NCBI GenBank assembly: GCA_002449335.1
Contig: DKDL01000097.1
Span: 1 to 25,414 of the forward strand
DNA length: 25,414 nt
Source: Succinatimonas sp. UBA6849
Lineage (GTDB): Bacteria > Pseudomonadota > Gammaproteobacteria > Enterobacterales > Succinivibrionaceae
Direction of reading: 5' to 3'
Shown here piece by piece: positions 14,039-21,915 of this stretch (within the stretch, counting starts at the first letter, position 1; every line of letters starts with the position of its first letter). The position numbers and the translations under genes are program-made. Below the pieces are notes generated by a model. That model made no database searches and was not told the DNA's origin. It saw only the letters and a program-made list of their open reading frames with translations.

Positions 14039-14055
14039 TTTTGTACGGTACAAAA
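14039..14055. promoter_or_regulatory. Odd palindrome TTTTGTAC-G-GTACAAAA, possible operator
   Basis: Perfect 8-bp arms around one base, 78 bp upstream of the MFP/permease operon. Further GGTAC words lie at 13987 and 14003 (GGTACC). These differ from the TGACA/TGTCA operators of the TetR gene and could bind another regulator of the leftward operon. No clear leftward -35/-10 pair was found in this gap. Confidence 0.4.
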
Positions 14056-14175
14056 TTCAAAAAGTTGTGCAATATAAAAGCGATAAATTTCAAAAAATTA
14101 CGCATATATCACGTTTAAGACCACTGTATTTACTTCTTAGTGAATTTCCATTCTTCGTAGGCAAATTCAAAAGAT

Positions 14176-14193
14176 AATGACAATATTGTCATT
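14176..14193. promoter_or_regulatory. TetR-type operator 1
   Basis: AATGACAATATTGTCATT is a perfect 18-bp palindrome. Its right half covers the -35 box of the TetR-gene promoter, so binding would block polymerase. It has the same TGACA-N4-TGTCA core as operator 2, 51 bp away centre to centre counting start to start. Confidence 0.75.
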
Positions 14194-14214
14194 AAACTAT
14201 TGAATTTTTATAAA
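14186..14214 (+). promoter_or_regulatory. Promoter of the TetR-ybhGFSR-like operon
   Basis: TTGTCA (5 of 6), 17-nt spacer, TATAAA (5 of 6). Expected start near 14221. The -35 box is embedded in operator 1, and operator 2 begins just past the start site, a typical layout for an autorepressed regulator gene. Confidence 0.7.
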
Positions 14215-14226
14215 GGAGATCTATAC

Positions 14227-14248
14227 TTAATGACACAAGTGTCATTAA
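14227..14248. promoter_or_regulatory. TetR-type operator 2
   Basis: TTAATGACAC and GTGTCATTAA are perfect 10-bp arms around AA. The core TGACA-N4-TGTCA matches operator 1. It lies at about +7 to +28 relative to the predicted start, 12 bp before the regulator's ATG. Confidence 0.75.
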
Positions 14249-14260
14249 GAGTAAATAAAA

Positions 14261-14881
14261 ATGGATACTAAAAACAGAGTAAGACGCAAAGATACAAGAC
14301 CAGGTGAAATCGTCATGTGCGCAATGAAACTCTTTGTTGAGAATGGATATTTTGAGACGAACTTTCAGGATATAGCAAACGCAGGTCACTTGGCGCGCTC
14401 TACGATTTATCTTTACTTTAAAGATAAGAAATCCATCTTAAAGGCAGCTTTGGATAAGAAATTTGAAGAAAATAAAAGCTCTTTAATGAATCTGCCTCAA
14501 GATAAGGACGATACCTTCCAGGAGAGAATGGTAAAACTTTTAAGCAGAATGCAAAAGATCACTTTAGACGATTTCTTCAAGCGCTTTTGCATCATGATGG
14601 CAGATCTTTCAGCAAAAGATCCTGAAATAGCTGCAATTTGGAAAGAAACCATTTTTGATAATTTAAAAGAGATTTGGGCATCTTTATGTGATGAATTCAA
14701 TCTCTCACCTCACTATCGAGAATATGTATTTACAGTTCTCTATTCCGTCTTTTTAATGTCTTGTATTTCATCAGTATGCTTTGGCAATGAGAATCCATTT
14801 TTAGATTTTTCATCCTTTGCAGAAATTACTAAGGATGATGTTCAACAAGGTAAATATGATTGGATGCTAAATCATGAATAA
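14261..14881 (+). CDS. TetR-family repressor (CecR-like) of the adjacent exporter
   Basis: 206 residues. The N-terminal DNA-binding domain (about 12-58) has the TetR pattern: IVMCAMKLFVENGYFETNFQDIA, then ARSTIYLYFKDKKSIL. The remaining ~145 residues are the helical ligand-binding and dimer domain, which is variable in the family. It is the first gene of an operon in the same order as E. coli cecR(ybiH)-ybhGFSR, where the regulator controls the exporter and responds to antibiotics. Two matching palindromes in its own promoter predict autorepression. No in-frame upstream start exists; AAGAG lies about 10 nt before the ATG. Its stop overlaps the next gene by 8 bp. Confidence 0.9.
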   Translation: MDTKNRVRRKDTRPGEIVMCAMKLFVENGYFETNFQDIANAGHLARSTIYLYFKDKKSILKAALDKKFEENKSSLMNLPQDKDDTFQERMVKLLSRMQKITLDDFFKRFCIMMADLSAKDPEIAAIWKETIFDNLKEIWASLCDEFNLSPHYREYVFTVLYSVFLMSCISSVCFGNENPFLDFSSFAEITKDDVQQGKYDWMLNHE

Positions 14882-15854
14882 GAAGTTAATAATTGTACCT
14901 TTCGTACTAACTGCAGCTGTTTGCGCTGGCATTATGTACTCAAAATATGATGGTTCAGAATCACTTACAAAAGCTTATGGCAATGTTGACATCAGGCAGA
15001 GCTCACTTGCTTTTGAAAGATCAGGTCGCATCATCAAATTAAACTTTGATGAAGGACAAAAGGTTAAAAAAGATGAGATCTTAGCTGTATTAGATACAGA
15101 AGAGCTTAACTATCAAATAAAGATCAATGAAGCTAATATGCGCCAGGCTAAAGCCTCATTAGATGAGATGGTTCGAGGCTATAGAACTGAGGATATTAAA
15201 CAGGCTGGAGCTAACGTAAAGAGACTTGAGGATAACTTAAAGTTAGCCACAGTCACCAACGAGCGTTATCAGAAACTGTATAAAGCAAGAAGTGTTTCAG
15301 CTCAGGAAAAAGACAATGCTTTTTACTCAATGACTCAGATTAAATCTCAACTAGATGAAGCTAATGCTAAATACAAGCAGATGCTAAAAGGCTATCGAGT
15401 TGAGGATATTGAAAAGGCTCAGGCTCAATATGATGGTGCTGTAGCACAGGTTAATTACTTAAATTACCAAAAGAATGAGCAGAGTGTTATTAAAGCCCCT
15501 TTTGATGGTGTCATTCGTACAAGAAAGAGTGAATTAGGCGATATGGCATCTCCTCAAAGTCCTGTTTATGAGCTATCTGTAATTGATAAAAAGAGAGTTC
15601 GTGTTTATTTGACCGAAAAACAGTTACCTTTAGTAAAGGTAGGAGCTAAAGCTTATATCAGTGGAGTTGATGGCAATAAGATTGAAGGCAATGTAGCTTA
15701 CATCAGTGATACTGCAATGTTCACACCTAAGACTGTACAGACTGAGGACTTAAGACCAGATCTTGTGTATGAGGTAAGAGTCGACACTAATGATCCAGAG
15801 AACAGCTTACGTTTAGGTCAGAGTGTAACTGTAGATTTTTCAGACAATAAGTAA
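14874..15854 (+). CDS. ybhG: YbhG-like membrane fusion protein
   Basis: 326 residues, close to E. coli YbhG (about 330). An N-terminal anchor or uncleaved signal is at about 4-23. A lipoyl half (LAFERSGRIIKLNFDEGQKVKKDEILAVLD) and its mate (IKAPFDGVIRTRKSELGDMASP) flank a coiled coil (about 75-200). That coiled coil holds two near-identical turns, MVRGYRTEDIKQA and MLKGYRVEDIEKA, marking the two arms of the hairpin. The C-terminal half is a beta-barrel domain (VRVYLTEKQLPLV). It acts in the periplasm, linking the ABC exporter to an outer-membrane channel. The start overlaps the repressor gene, so translation is coupled. Confidence 0.9.
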   Translation: MNKKLIIVPFVLTAAVCAGIMYSKYDGSESLTKAYGNVDIRQSSLAFERSGRIIKLNFDEGQKVKKDEILAVLDTEELNYQIKINEANMRQAKASLDEMVRGYRTEDIKQAGANVKRLEDNLKLATVTNERYQKLYKARSVSAQEKDNAFYSMTQIKSQLDEANAKYKQMLKGYRVEDIEKAQAQYDGAVAQVNYLNYQKNEQSVIKAPFDGVIRTRKSELGDMASPQSPVYELSVIDKKRVRVYLTEKQLPLVKVGAKAYISGVDGNKIEGNVAYISDTAMFTPKTVQTEDLRPDLVYEVRVDTNDPENSLRLGQSVTVDFSDNK

Positions 15855-15886
15855 CTGTAATAAAAGCGCAGATTAAAGAGCAAAAG

Positions 15887-17722
15887 ATGAACAGCATTAT
15901 TAAGATCAGCTCTCTTTATAAATCCTATAAGGTACAGGGCAAGAAAGATGTAAATGTCTATAGTGATTTTTCACTGAACATTGCTGCATCTAATCATTTT
16001 ATTTGCCTTACAGGACCTGACGGTGCTGGTAAATCTACGCTTTTAAAATTACTATCAGGCGTTATAAGACCTGATAGCGGTGAAGTGTTATTAGATGGTT
16101 TAAAGCCAGACAATAACAGTGAGGATTTCACCAAAGTTGTAGGCTATATGTCACAAACCCTAGGCTTGTATGGTGAGTTAAGTGTTTTTGATAACCTAAG
16201 GATCTTCTCAGGATTAAAAGGACTTAATTTAAAAGAAAACACAGCTTATCTTTTAGATTTATTAGATAAAGTAAATCTCTTGCAGTTTAAAGACAGAGAG
16301 GCTGACGCCCTCTCTGGTGGTATGAAGCAAAAGCTAGGGCTTACCTGTGCTATTGCTTCAAAGCCTAGAATTTTAATTCTAGATGAACCTACCGTAGGTG
16401 TTGATCCTGTATCCCGTCAAGAGTTATGGGACATTATCTATGACTATATCAGTAAGGCACAAGCTTACTGTATCTTTTCTACAGCTTATCTTGAAGAGGC
16501 AGCTAAAGCTGATATCACCTTAATGATGAATGATGCTAAGGTGGTACTGCAAGGCAAACCTGATGATATCTCTTACAAGATGAAAGGTAGGACCTACAGT
16601 GTTGAGTTAGGAGAACTTAACTACCAGAAAACAGTAAGAGAGGTTATGTCTATCTCAGAGCGTTGCTACAAAGACTCACCTCTTATCGATGTCTGCCCAC
16701 GCCTTAGCAAAATCGATATAGTTACCAAAGATAAAGACTGTGAAAACACTGTTTATGACTTTTTAAAAGACAATCTTGATATTGAGTTTAAGATTGAGAA
16801 CAGAGAGCCTATTCTTGAGGATGCCTATATCTATCAGAGCTATTTAAATAGACTTCAAAAAGAATGCACTGCTACAAGTAGCAGTGCAACTGCTACTACT
16901 TTCAGGTCATCTGAAAAGAGTGCTGCTCATAAAAATAAATCTTTCTGTACCCCACTTAAAGTAACACCTTATGACACAGGAGAGCCTGTAGTCATGGTCG
17001 ATAAAATCAAAAAGAAGTTTGGTAACTTTACTGCTGTGCATCAATCAAGCTTTAAAGTGCATAAAGGCGAGATCTTTGGATTATTAGGTCCAAATGGAGC
17101 TGGTAAAACCACTACCTTTAGAATGATCTGTGCTTTATTAAAGCCAACCTCAGGCAATGTTACGGTAAATGGTTTTGATCTTAAAAAAGCTAAAGATGAT
17201 GCCAGAGCTACCATTGGTTATGTATCGCAGAAGTTCTCATTATATAGAAAGCTCAATGTCTATCAGAACTTAGAGTATTTTGGATTGAGTTACGGACTTG
17301 AGGTAAAACCTCTAAAAGCTCGTATTGAAGAGTTATTAGATGAGTTTTCATTACGTAAATACAAAGATGTTCAAAGTGAGGATCTTCCCTTTGGTTTGCA
17401 GCGACAGCTCTCAATGGCCTGTGCTTTAATCCATAAACCTAAAATTCTCTTTTTAGATGAGGCAACCTCTGGCGCCGATCCGGTAGCTCGTCGTGTTTTC
17501 TGGGACAGGGTAAGCGCTTTAGCTTCAAGTGGAACCTGTGTGATTGTAACTACTCACTTTATGGAAGAGTCTGAATACTGTGATAACTTTCTAATTCAGG
17601 ATCAGGGCAAGATCTTAGTCTTAGGTGCCCCTGACAAGATCTGCATTAAAGACGGTCACAGAATCAGTATTGAGCAGGCCTTTGTGGAGCTTGTTCATAA
17701 GTTTAGAGCTCAAAAGACATAA
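15887..17722 (+). CDS. ybhF: YbhF-like ABC transporter ATPase with two nucleotide-binding domains
   Basis: 611 residues with two ABC domains. NBD1: Walker A GPDGAGKST (43-51), Q90, signature LSGGM (142-146), Walker B ILILDEP (162-168), and STAYLEEA in place of the H-loop histidine (Ala200). NBD2: Walker A GPNGAGKTT (401-409), Q448, a degenerate signature LPFGL (500-504), Walker B ILFLDEA (520-526), and a normal H-loop TTHFMEE (His557). Only the composite site using NBD2 Walker A/B with the NBD1 signature looks fully equipped. E. coli YbhF shows the same asymmetry (LPLG signature, STSYLDEA). A low-complexity linker joins the domains (about 325-350). The protein powers export by the YbhS/YbhR permeases. 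AAAGAG precedes the ATG. Confidence 0.93.
   Translation: MNSIIKISSLYKSYKVQGKKDVNVYSDFSLNIAASNHFICLTGPDGAGKSTLLKLLSGVIRPDSGEVLLDGLKPDNNSEDFTKVVGYMSQTLGLYGELSVFDNLRIFSGLKGLNLKENTAYLLDLLDKVNLLQFKDREADALSGGMKQKLGLTCAIASKPRILILDEPTVGVDPVSRQELWDIIYDYISKAQAYCIFSTAYLEEAAKADITLMMNDAKVVLQGKPDDISYKMKGRTYSVELGELNYQKTVREVMSISERCYKDSPLIDVCPRLSKIDIVTKDKDCENTVYDFLKDNLDIEFKIENREPILEDAYIYQSYLNRLQKECTATSSSATATTFRSSEKSAAHKNKSFCTPLKVTPYDTGEPVVMVDKIKKKFGNFTAVHQSSFKVHKGEIFGLLGPNGAGKTTTFRMICALLKPTSGNVTVNGFDLKKAKDDARATIGYVSQKFSLYRKLNVYQNLEYFGLSYGLEVKPLKARIEELLDEFSLRKYKDVQSEDLPFGLQRQLSMACALIHKPKILFLDEATSGADPVARRVFWDRVSALASSGTCVIVTTHFMEESEYCDNFLIQDQGKILVLGAPDKICIKDGHRISIEQAFVELVHKFRAQKT
16866..16887. repeat. Perfect 10-bp-arm palindrome in the ybhF linker
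   Basis: GCACTGCTAC, AA, GTAGCAGTGC, followed at once by a third ACTGCTACT copy. It encodes part of the Thr/Ser/Ala-rich linker between the two ABC domains and could form a hairpin in the mRNA. Confidence 0.75.
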
Positions 17723-17734
17723 AGGAGAATGAGT

Positions 17735-18832
17735 ATGTTCAGATATCTACCAATTCTTCTAGAAAAAGAGTTCAAACAGATTTTAAAAGACAAATCTGTC
17801 TTTGTCTTAGCCTTTTTACTGCCAATGCTCTTAGTAGTCATCTACGGTAGTGCTGTAAGAATGGAAGTAAAGCCTGTAAAGCTGTGCATCAGCACTTATT
17901 ATGAAAGTGCTTTAGAAAGAGCGATTACAGATGAGTTTATTGGCTCCCCTTACTATGAGGTAACTGTTGAGAAAAGCTTTGCTAAGGCTCAGGAGTTATT
18001 TGATGACAACAAAGTAAAAGCCCTTTTGTACTTACCAAATGATCTTCCAAACAGAGTGCAAAAAGGCAATGGTGAGCTTATGCTATATTTAAATGGTGTG
18101 GAAGCTCAGCTCTCATCCATCTCTGAACTTTACATAAAATCTACCATCCAAAGTGCTGTTTCAAAATTAAGCAATACCAAAAGCTCAAGAATTACGGTTA
18201 ACACCCGCAACTGGTTTAATGAGTCAAATGAATCTGTATGGTTCTTAATGTCAGGACAATACGTAAGTATCATTACTTTAATCAGTATTTTTTTAGGTGG
18301 CTTTGTCATTGCCCGTGAATGGGACAGGAAAACGATTGAGTCATTAGCTGCTACTAATGCTTCAGCTTTTGAGATTGTACTCTCTAAAGTCATTGTCTAT
18401 TACATTATGGCAATTTGGTCGATGTTTATCATCCTAGGGTTGGGTGAGCTTTTATATGACATTCCTATTCGAGGCAGTATCATAGGTTTAGTTTTCAGTT
18501 TATCTGTATATGTATTAGAGATGATCTGCTTAGGTGTACTTATCTCCTCTTTCATGAAGAATCAGTTTACCGCAGCTCAAATTGCTGTGATCATAGGTTT
18601 CCTACCTACCGTGATGTTGTCAGGTCTAATTTTTGATTTACGCGCCGTACAGCCTTTTATTCGTGTTATAGGTACGATTATTCCTCCTACCTATGAAGTT
18701 AAAGCTATGAGAATTAACATGCTCTCAGGTGGCAGTGAGTTATTCTTAGTAGCAAACTTCTTTATTCAACTTTTTTGGTGTGCGCTGTTTTTCATACTTA
18801 CAGTAAGACAGGTTAAAAAGGACAGCAAATGA
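17735..18832 (+). CDS. ybhS: YbhS-like ABC-2 permease
   Basis: 365 residues from the ATG at 17735, 7 nt after GGAG; an ATG two codons earlier (17729) is only 1 nt from that site. It begins with the amphipathic KEFKQILKDKSVFVLAFLLPMLL entry helix and first span, followed by a periplasmic domain (about 55-170). Five further spans include SGQYVSIITLISIFLGGFVIAREWDRKTIESL, the ABC-2 consensus region, and a C-terminal LRAVQPFIRVIGTIIPPTYEVKAMR. It forms the membrane channel with YbhR. It sits directly after ybhF, and its stop overlaps the start of ybhR. Confidence 0.9.
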   Translation: MFRYLPILLEKEFKQILKDKSVFVLAFLLPMLLVVIYGSAVRMEVKPVKLCISTYYESALERAITDEFIGSPYYEVTVEKSFAKAQELFDDNKVKALLYLPNDLPNRVQKGNGELMLYLNGVEAQLSSISELYIKSTIQSAVSKLSNTKSSRITVNTRNWFNESNESVWFLMSGQYVSIITLISIFLGGFVIAREWDRKTIESLAATNASAFEIVLSKVIVYYIMAIWSMFIILGLGELLYDIPIRGSIIGLVFSLSVYVLEMICLGVLISSFMKNQFTAAQIAVIIGFLPTVMLSGLIFDLRAVQPFIRVIGTIIPPTYEVKAMRINMLSGGSELFLVANFFIQLFWCALFFILTVRQVKKDSK

Positions 18833-19929
18833 TGAGAACTCTAATCAGAAGATCTTTGCTAAGAATTTTAGCTTTAATCAAAAAAGAAATATTAACCATT
18901 TTAATGGATAAAAAGTCACGAGCCGTACTTTTTGCCCCAATCATCGTGCAGTGTATTATCTTTGGTTATGGAGCTTCTTATCACTTAGAGAGCGTACCTT
19001 ATGCTATCTATAATCAGAGTAATGACAGTGTAAGTTATGAGATTGAGCAGGAACTTTTAAAAACACCAAAGTTCAAACTCATTGAAAAGTGCCACACCAT
19101 GGGCTGTTTAAGAGAGAGTGTGGATTCTCAAAAGAGTCTTATCGGTATCTTTATAGACTCAAACTTTAAGAATACCCTTCAGGCTAATATCATTCTTGAT
19201 GCACGAAATACAGCCTCTGCAAATACCGCTTCTGGCTATGTCACCTCTATTATAGAGAATATTAACAATCGCCTCTATGGTAAAAGTGCACTTAACATCA
19301 ACTCACGCTTTTTATTTAATGAGAATAACTACACTCGCTATACCATCTTAATTGGTATGACTTTAGCTTTATCTGTAATTCAGGTGTTATTACTCTCCTC
19401 ATTGAGTGTTTCAAGAGAGAAAGAAGAAGGCTCTTATGACATGATGATCATGACTCCAGCAAGACCTTTTGAAATGCTAATTGGTAAAGCCATACCTCCT
19501 ATTGTGATTGCTTTTATCCAATCATTTATCCTGATTGCAATCTGTCGCTTTTACTTTGAAATACCAATGCGAGGAAATATCTTTGCAATCTTTACTTTAA
19601 TTACCATATTTGCTTTTGCTATTGTAGGAATTGGACTTGCTATCTCTACCTTGAGTAAAACCACTATGCAGTCACTCGTCGCAGGATTCTCACTATGTCT
19701 TGTATTAATTATGGCCTCAGGTCTTATTACCGCAGTTGACGGAATGCCTTATTGGTTTAAAGCTGTAGCTTACTGTAACCCTGTGTACTATGGAATTAAC
19801 TCAATGTGGCAACTCTACTTACAAGGCTGCTCTATCTTTGATTTGACCGATAAAATCATACCTTTAATCATGGTGGGTATTGTTACTCTATCAATGGCTT
19901 CATATCTATTTAGACATAAGCTTGAGTAA
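18829..19929 (+). CDS. ybhR: YbhR-like ABC-2 permease
   Basis: 366 residues; the ATG at 18829 overlaps the ybhS stop (ATGA), with AAGGA 6 nt upstream. The layout matches its partner: IKKEILTILMDKKSRAVLFAPIIVQCIIFGYG first span, a periplasmic domain, then VSREKEEGSYDMMIMTPARPFEMLIGKAIP, the ABC-2 signature region. The last spans end in MPYWFKAVAYCNPVYYGINSMW. E. coli YbhR is 368 residues. It is the last gene of the exporter operon. No clear terminator follows before the pyrB leader, so readthrough is possible. Confidence 0.9.
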   Translation: MMRTLIRRSLLRILALIKKEILTILMDKKSRAVLFAPIIVQCIIFGYGASYHLESVPYAIYNQSNDSVSYEIEQELLKTPKFKLIEKCHTMGCLRESVDSQKSLIGIFIDSNFKNTLQANIILDARNTASANTASGYVTSIIENINNRLYGKSALNINSRFLFNENNYTRYTILIGMTLALSVIQVLLLSSLSVSREKEEGSYDMMIMTPARPFEMLIGKAIPPIVIAFIQSFILIAICRFYFEIPMRGNIFAIFTLITIFAFAIVGIGLAISTLSKTTMQSLVAGFSLCLVLIMASGLITAVDGMPYWFKAVAYCNPVYYGINSMWQLYLQGCSIFDLTDKIIPLIMVGIVTLSMASYLFRHKLE

Positions 19930-19974
19930 AAAAATTTAATTTTATCCATACCTAAAAATCCCTGTTGATTAGTG

Positions 19975-20073
19975 TATAATGTAGCTTTCAGGAACAGCGA
20001 AAAAACGCAACCGCTCCTGAAAGCGAATGCGTCCCCGTTCTTACTGGATTTCACTCAGTGTAAGGGACAAAAA
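19975..20073 (+). promoter_or_regulatory. pyrBI promoter and structured leader
   Basis: A consensus TATAAT at 19975-19980 with a poor -35 places the start near 19983-19987. Hairpin 1 pairs GCTTTCAGGA (19984-19993) with TCCTGAAAGC (20015-20024) and would sit at the extreme 5' end. Hairpin 2 pairs GTCCC and TTAC with GTAA and GGGAC (20063-20067 region), covering the AAGGGA ribosome site of pyrB. A 16-codon open frame (ATG 20027, TGA 20075-20077) ends exactly over the pyrB ATG; it has no good ribosome site and may or may not be a leader peptide. Pyrimidine-sensitive control is known for pyrBI and pyrC leaders, but the mechanism here is an inference. Confidence 0.55.
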
Positions 20074-20997
20074 ATGACCAATCCACTTTTCCAAAAAGAT
20101 ATCATCTCAATCTCAGAGTTTTCAAAAGATCACATTGAACTAATTCTGAAAACTGCATTTGAATTAAAAGCACATCCTCGCAATGATTTATTAAAAGACA
20201 AGTTAATCGGTGTAACTTTCTTTGAAGGTTCAACCCGTACCAGACTATCTTTTGAAACTGCTATTCAGCGCTTAGGTGGTAGAGTTATCGGTTTCTCTGA
20301 TGCTACTAACACCTCTTTAGGCAAGAAAGGCGAGACCTTTATGGACTCAATGAGGATCATCACCTCATATACTGATGCCCTGGTAATTCGACACAACAAA
20401 GAAGGTGCTGCAAGATTAGCTGCTGATATTTCACCTGTACCTGTAATCAACGCTGGCGACGGTTCAAATCAGCACCCTTCACAGACCATGTTGGATTTAT
20501 TCACAATTAAAGAGACACAGGGCCGTTTAGAGGATATCTCAATTGCCTTTGTAGGTGACTTAAAGTACGGTCGTACTGTTCACTCACTAGCTGAAGCTTT
20601 ATCACTGTATAACGCAAGAATTTACTTAGTTTCACCTGAGTCATTAGCAATGCCTCAGTACATCCTTGATGATTTAACCAAGCGTGGTATTACCTTCTCA
20701 ATTCACAATTCATTAGAAGAGGTTATGCCTAAGATTGATATTCTGTACATGACTCGTGTACAGAAAGAGCGTTTTGATGAAACTGAGTATCAGCACTTAA
20801 AGTCAAAGTTCATCTTAACCCCTGAAGTTTTAGCTGATGCTAAAGAGAATATGAAAATCTTACACCCTCTCCCAAGAATCGATGAGATCACACCTGAGGT
20901 TGACAATACCCCATATGCTTACTACTTCAAGCAGGCTGCAAACGGTGTATATGCACGTGAAGCTATTCTTTCATTAGTATTAAACAAGGAGATTTAA
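20074..20997 (+). CDS. pyrB: Aspartate carbamoyltransferase catalytic chain PyrB
   Basis: 307 residues; condenses carbamoyl phosphate and L-aspartate, the first committed step of pyrimidine synthesis. The start at 20074 gives MTNPLFQKDIISI, aligned with the E. coli start MANPLYQKHIISI; earlier in-frame starts would add sequence absent from the family. Catalytic landmarks: STRTR (53-57) for carbamoyl phosphate, K84 in LGKKGE, H134 in HPSQTMLD, and HPLPR (264-268). E. coli PyrB is 311 residues. With pyrI it forms the class of enzyme made of two catalytic trimers and three regulatory dimers. AAGGGA lies 7 nt before the ATG, in a hairpin. Confidence 0.97.
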   Translation: MTNPLFQKDIISISEFSKDHIELILKTAFELKAHPRNDLLKDKLIGVTFFEGSTRTRLSFETAIQRLGGRVIGFSDATNTSLGKKGETFMDSMRIITSYTDALVIRHNKEGAARLAADISPVPVINAGDGSNQHPSQTMLDLFTIKETQGRLEDISIAFVGDLKYGRTVHSLAEALSLYNARIYLVSPESLAMPQYILDDLTKRGITFSIHNSLEEVMPKIDILYMTRVQKERFDETEYQHLKSKFILTPEVLADAKENMKILHPLPRIDEITPEVDNTPYAYYFKQAANGVYAREAILSLVLNKEI

Positions 20998-20998
20998 G

Positions 20999-21499
20999 AT
21001 GTCAGACGCTCATGTAGAAAACAACAAATCAAAGCTCCTTGTTGAGGCTATTGCTAACGGTACTGTTATCGATCATATTGCTCCAGGTCAGGCAATCAAC
21101 ATCATTCGTATGTTCAAGTTCTTAAGCAAGAACAATCAGCTAACCGTAGGCTTTAACTTACGTTCTGGTAACTTAGGCAAGAAAGACATCATCAAGATTT
21201 CTGATGTTGTCTTCTCACCAGCTCAGACCGAGCAGATTGCTGTATTAGCTCCTAATGCAACCATTAACCAGATCAAGGATTTTAAGGTTGTAGACAAATA
21301 CAAGTTAAGATTACCTTTAGAGACTGTAGGTGTCTTCAAGTGCCCTAACAGCAACTGCATTACTAATGATGAAAGAGATGCTAATGCTCGTTTTAAGATC
21401 TCAACTGAAAACGGCAAGGTGTTCATGAAATGCAGATACTGTGAAAGAGTATTTGAGCGTGAAGTTGTATTAGAGTACAACGGACTTGAGGTTAAATAA
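20999..21499 (+). CDS. pyrI: Aspartate carbamoyltransferase regulatory chain PyrI
   Basis: 166 residues. It binds CTP/ATP in its N-terminal allosteric domain (GTVIDHIAPGQAINII, near the start in all PyrI) and contacts the catalytic chain through a C-terminal zinc domain. Four zinc-binding cysteines are visible: CPNSNC, then CRYC. The length is slightly above E. coli PyrI (153). It starts 1 bp after the pyrB stop with AAGGAG 7 nt upstream, so the two are made together. A terminator follows. Confidence 0.96.
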   Translation: MSDAHVENNKSKLLVEAIANGTVIDHIAPGQAINIIRMFKFLSKNNQLTVGFNLRSGNLGKKDIIKISDVVFSPAQTEQIAVLAPNATINQIKDFKVVDKYKLRLPLETVGVFKCPNSNCITNDERDANARFKISTENGKVFMKCRYCERVFEREVVLEYNGLEVK

Positions 21500-21526
21500 T
21501 TAATTTCAGTTAATTTCTGAATCTAC

Positions 21527-21558
21527 AAGGAGAGGCACCTTATGGACCTCTCCTTTTT
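21527..21558 (+). terminator. Rho-independent terminator of pyrBI
   Basis: AAGGAGAGG pairs with CCTCTCCTT around an 11-nt loop and runs into TTT, 28 bp after the pyrI stop. Strong stem and T-tract. Confidence 0.88.
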
Positions 21559-21686
21559 AATCCTTCTATCTTTAGAATTCCTCTTTAAAATCACATCTCT
21601 ATTTGTTAATCAGACTTGAGTTGAAAAGTTAACTATTTCTTTACAATTACTATACTTTTTGTGATTACAAAATTGCAGAACACATC

Positions 21687-21716
21687 TTGTTTTTTCTTAT
21701 AGCGATTTTCTATAAT
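21687..21716 (+). promoter_or_regulatory. Promoter of the autotransporter gene
   Basis: TTGTTT (4 of 6), 18-nt spacer, TATAAT (6 of 6), about 200 bp upstream of the start codon. Confidence 0.55.
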
Positions 21717-21850
21717 CGTGGTGTCTTTGTGAAATCTCATGGACGACATTTTGCAAAGTAGCATTTAGTTTACAAAGATCCACTAGATTACTCTTCTCAA
21801 GAGATTTTCTATTTATAAACAAATGTATATGGGATGAAAATTATAAATTA

Positions 21851-21868
21851 AGCCTATAAAAATAGGCT
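21851..21868 (+). other. Leader hairpin upstream of the autotransporter
   Basis: AGCCTAT, loop AAAA, ATAGGCT: a perfect 7-bp stem ending 47 nt before the start codon, followed by CAATTTTAT. It could be an attenuator or an mRNA-stability element; the T-tract is interrupted, so it is not a clear terminator. Confidence 0.6.
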
Positions 21869-21915
21869 CAATTTTATATTTCATAAACTCATTCTTTTGA
21901 ATAAATGGAAAGTCT

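Larger units (their letters stand above)
21559..21915. other. Upstream region of the autotransporter gene
   Basis: About 360 bp without a gene. It holds a good promoter (21687-21716) and a leader hairpin (21851-21868). A second, weaker AT-rich promoter-like area lies around 21605-21660. The mRNA leader from the main promoter would be about 190 nt, long enough for post-transcriptional control. Confidence 0.5.

Noticed and set aside
14230..14271. Thirteen-codon upstream frame with AAGGAG 11 nt before it, overlapping the TetR start
   Set aside because: The AAGGAG overlaps the -10 box and lies upstream of the predicted transcript start (~14221), so it would not be in the mRNA; the frame is a by-product of operator 2.
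19972..20073. Longer N-terminus for PyrB
   Set aside because: It would translate the promoter and leader hairpins; the family start aligns with the ATG at 20074, which has its own ribosome site.
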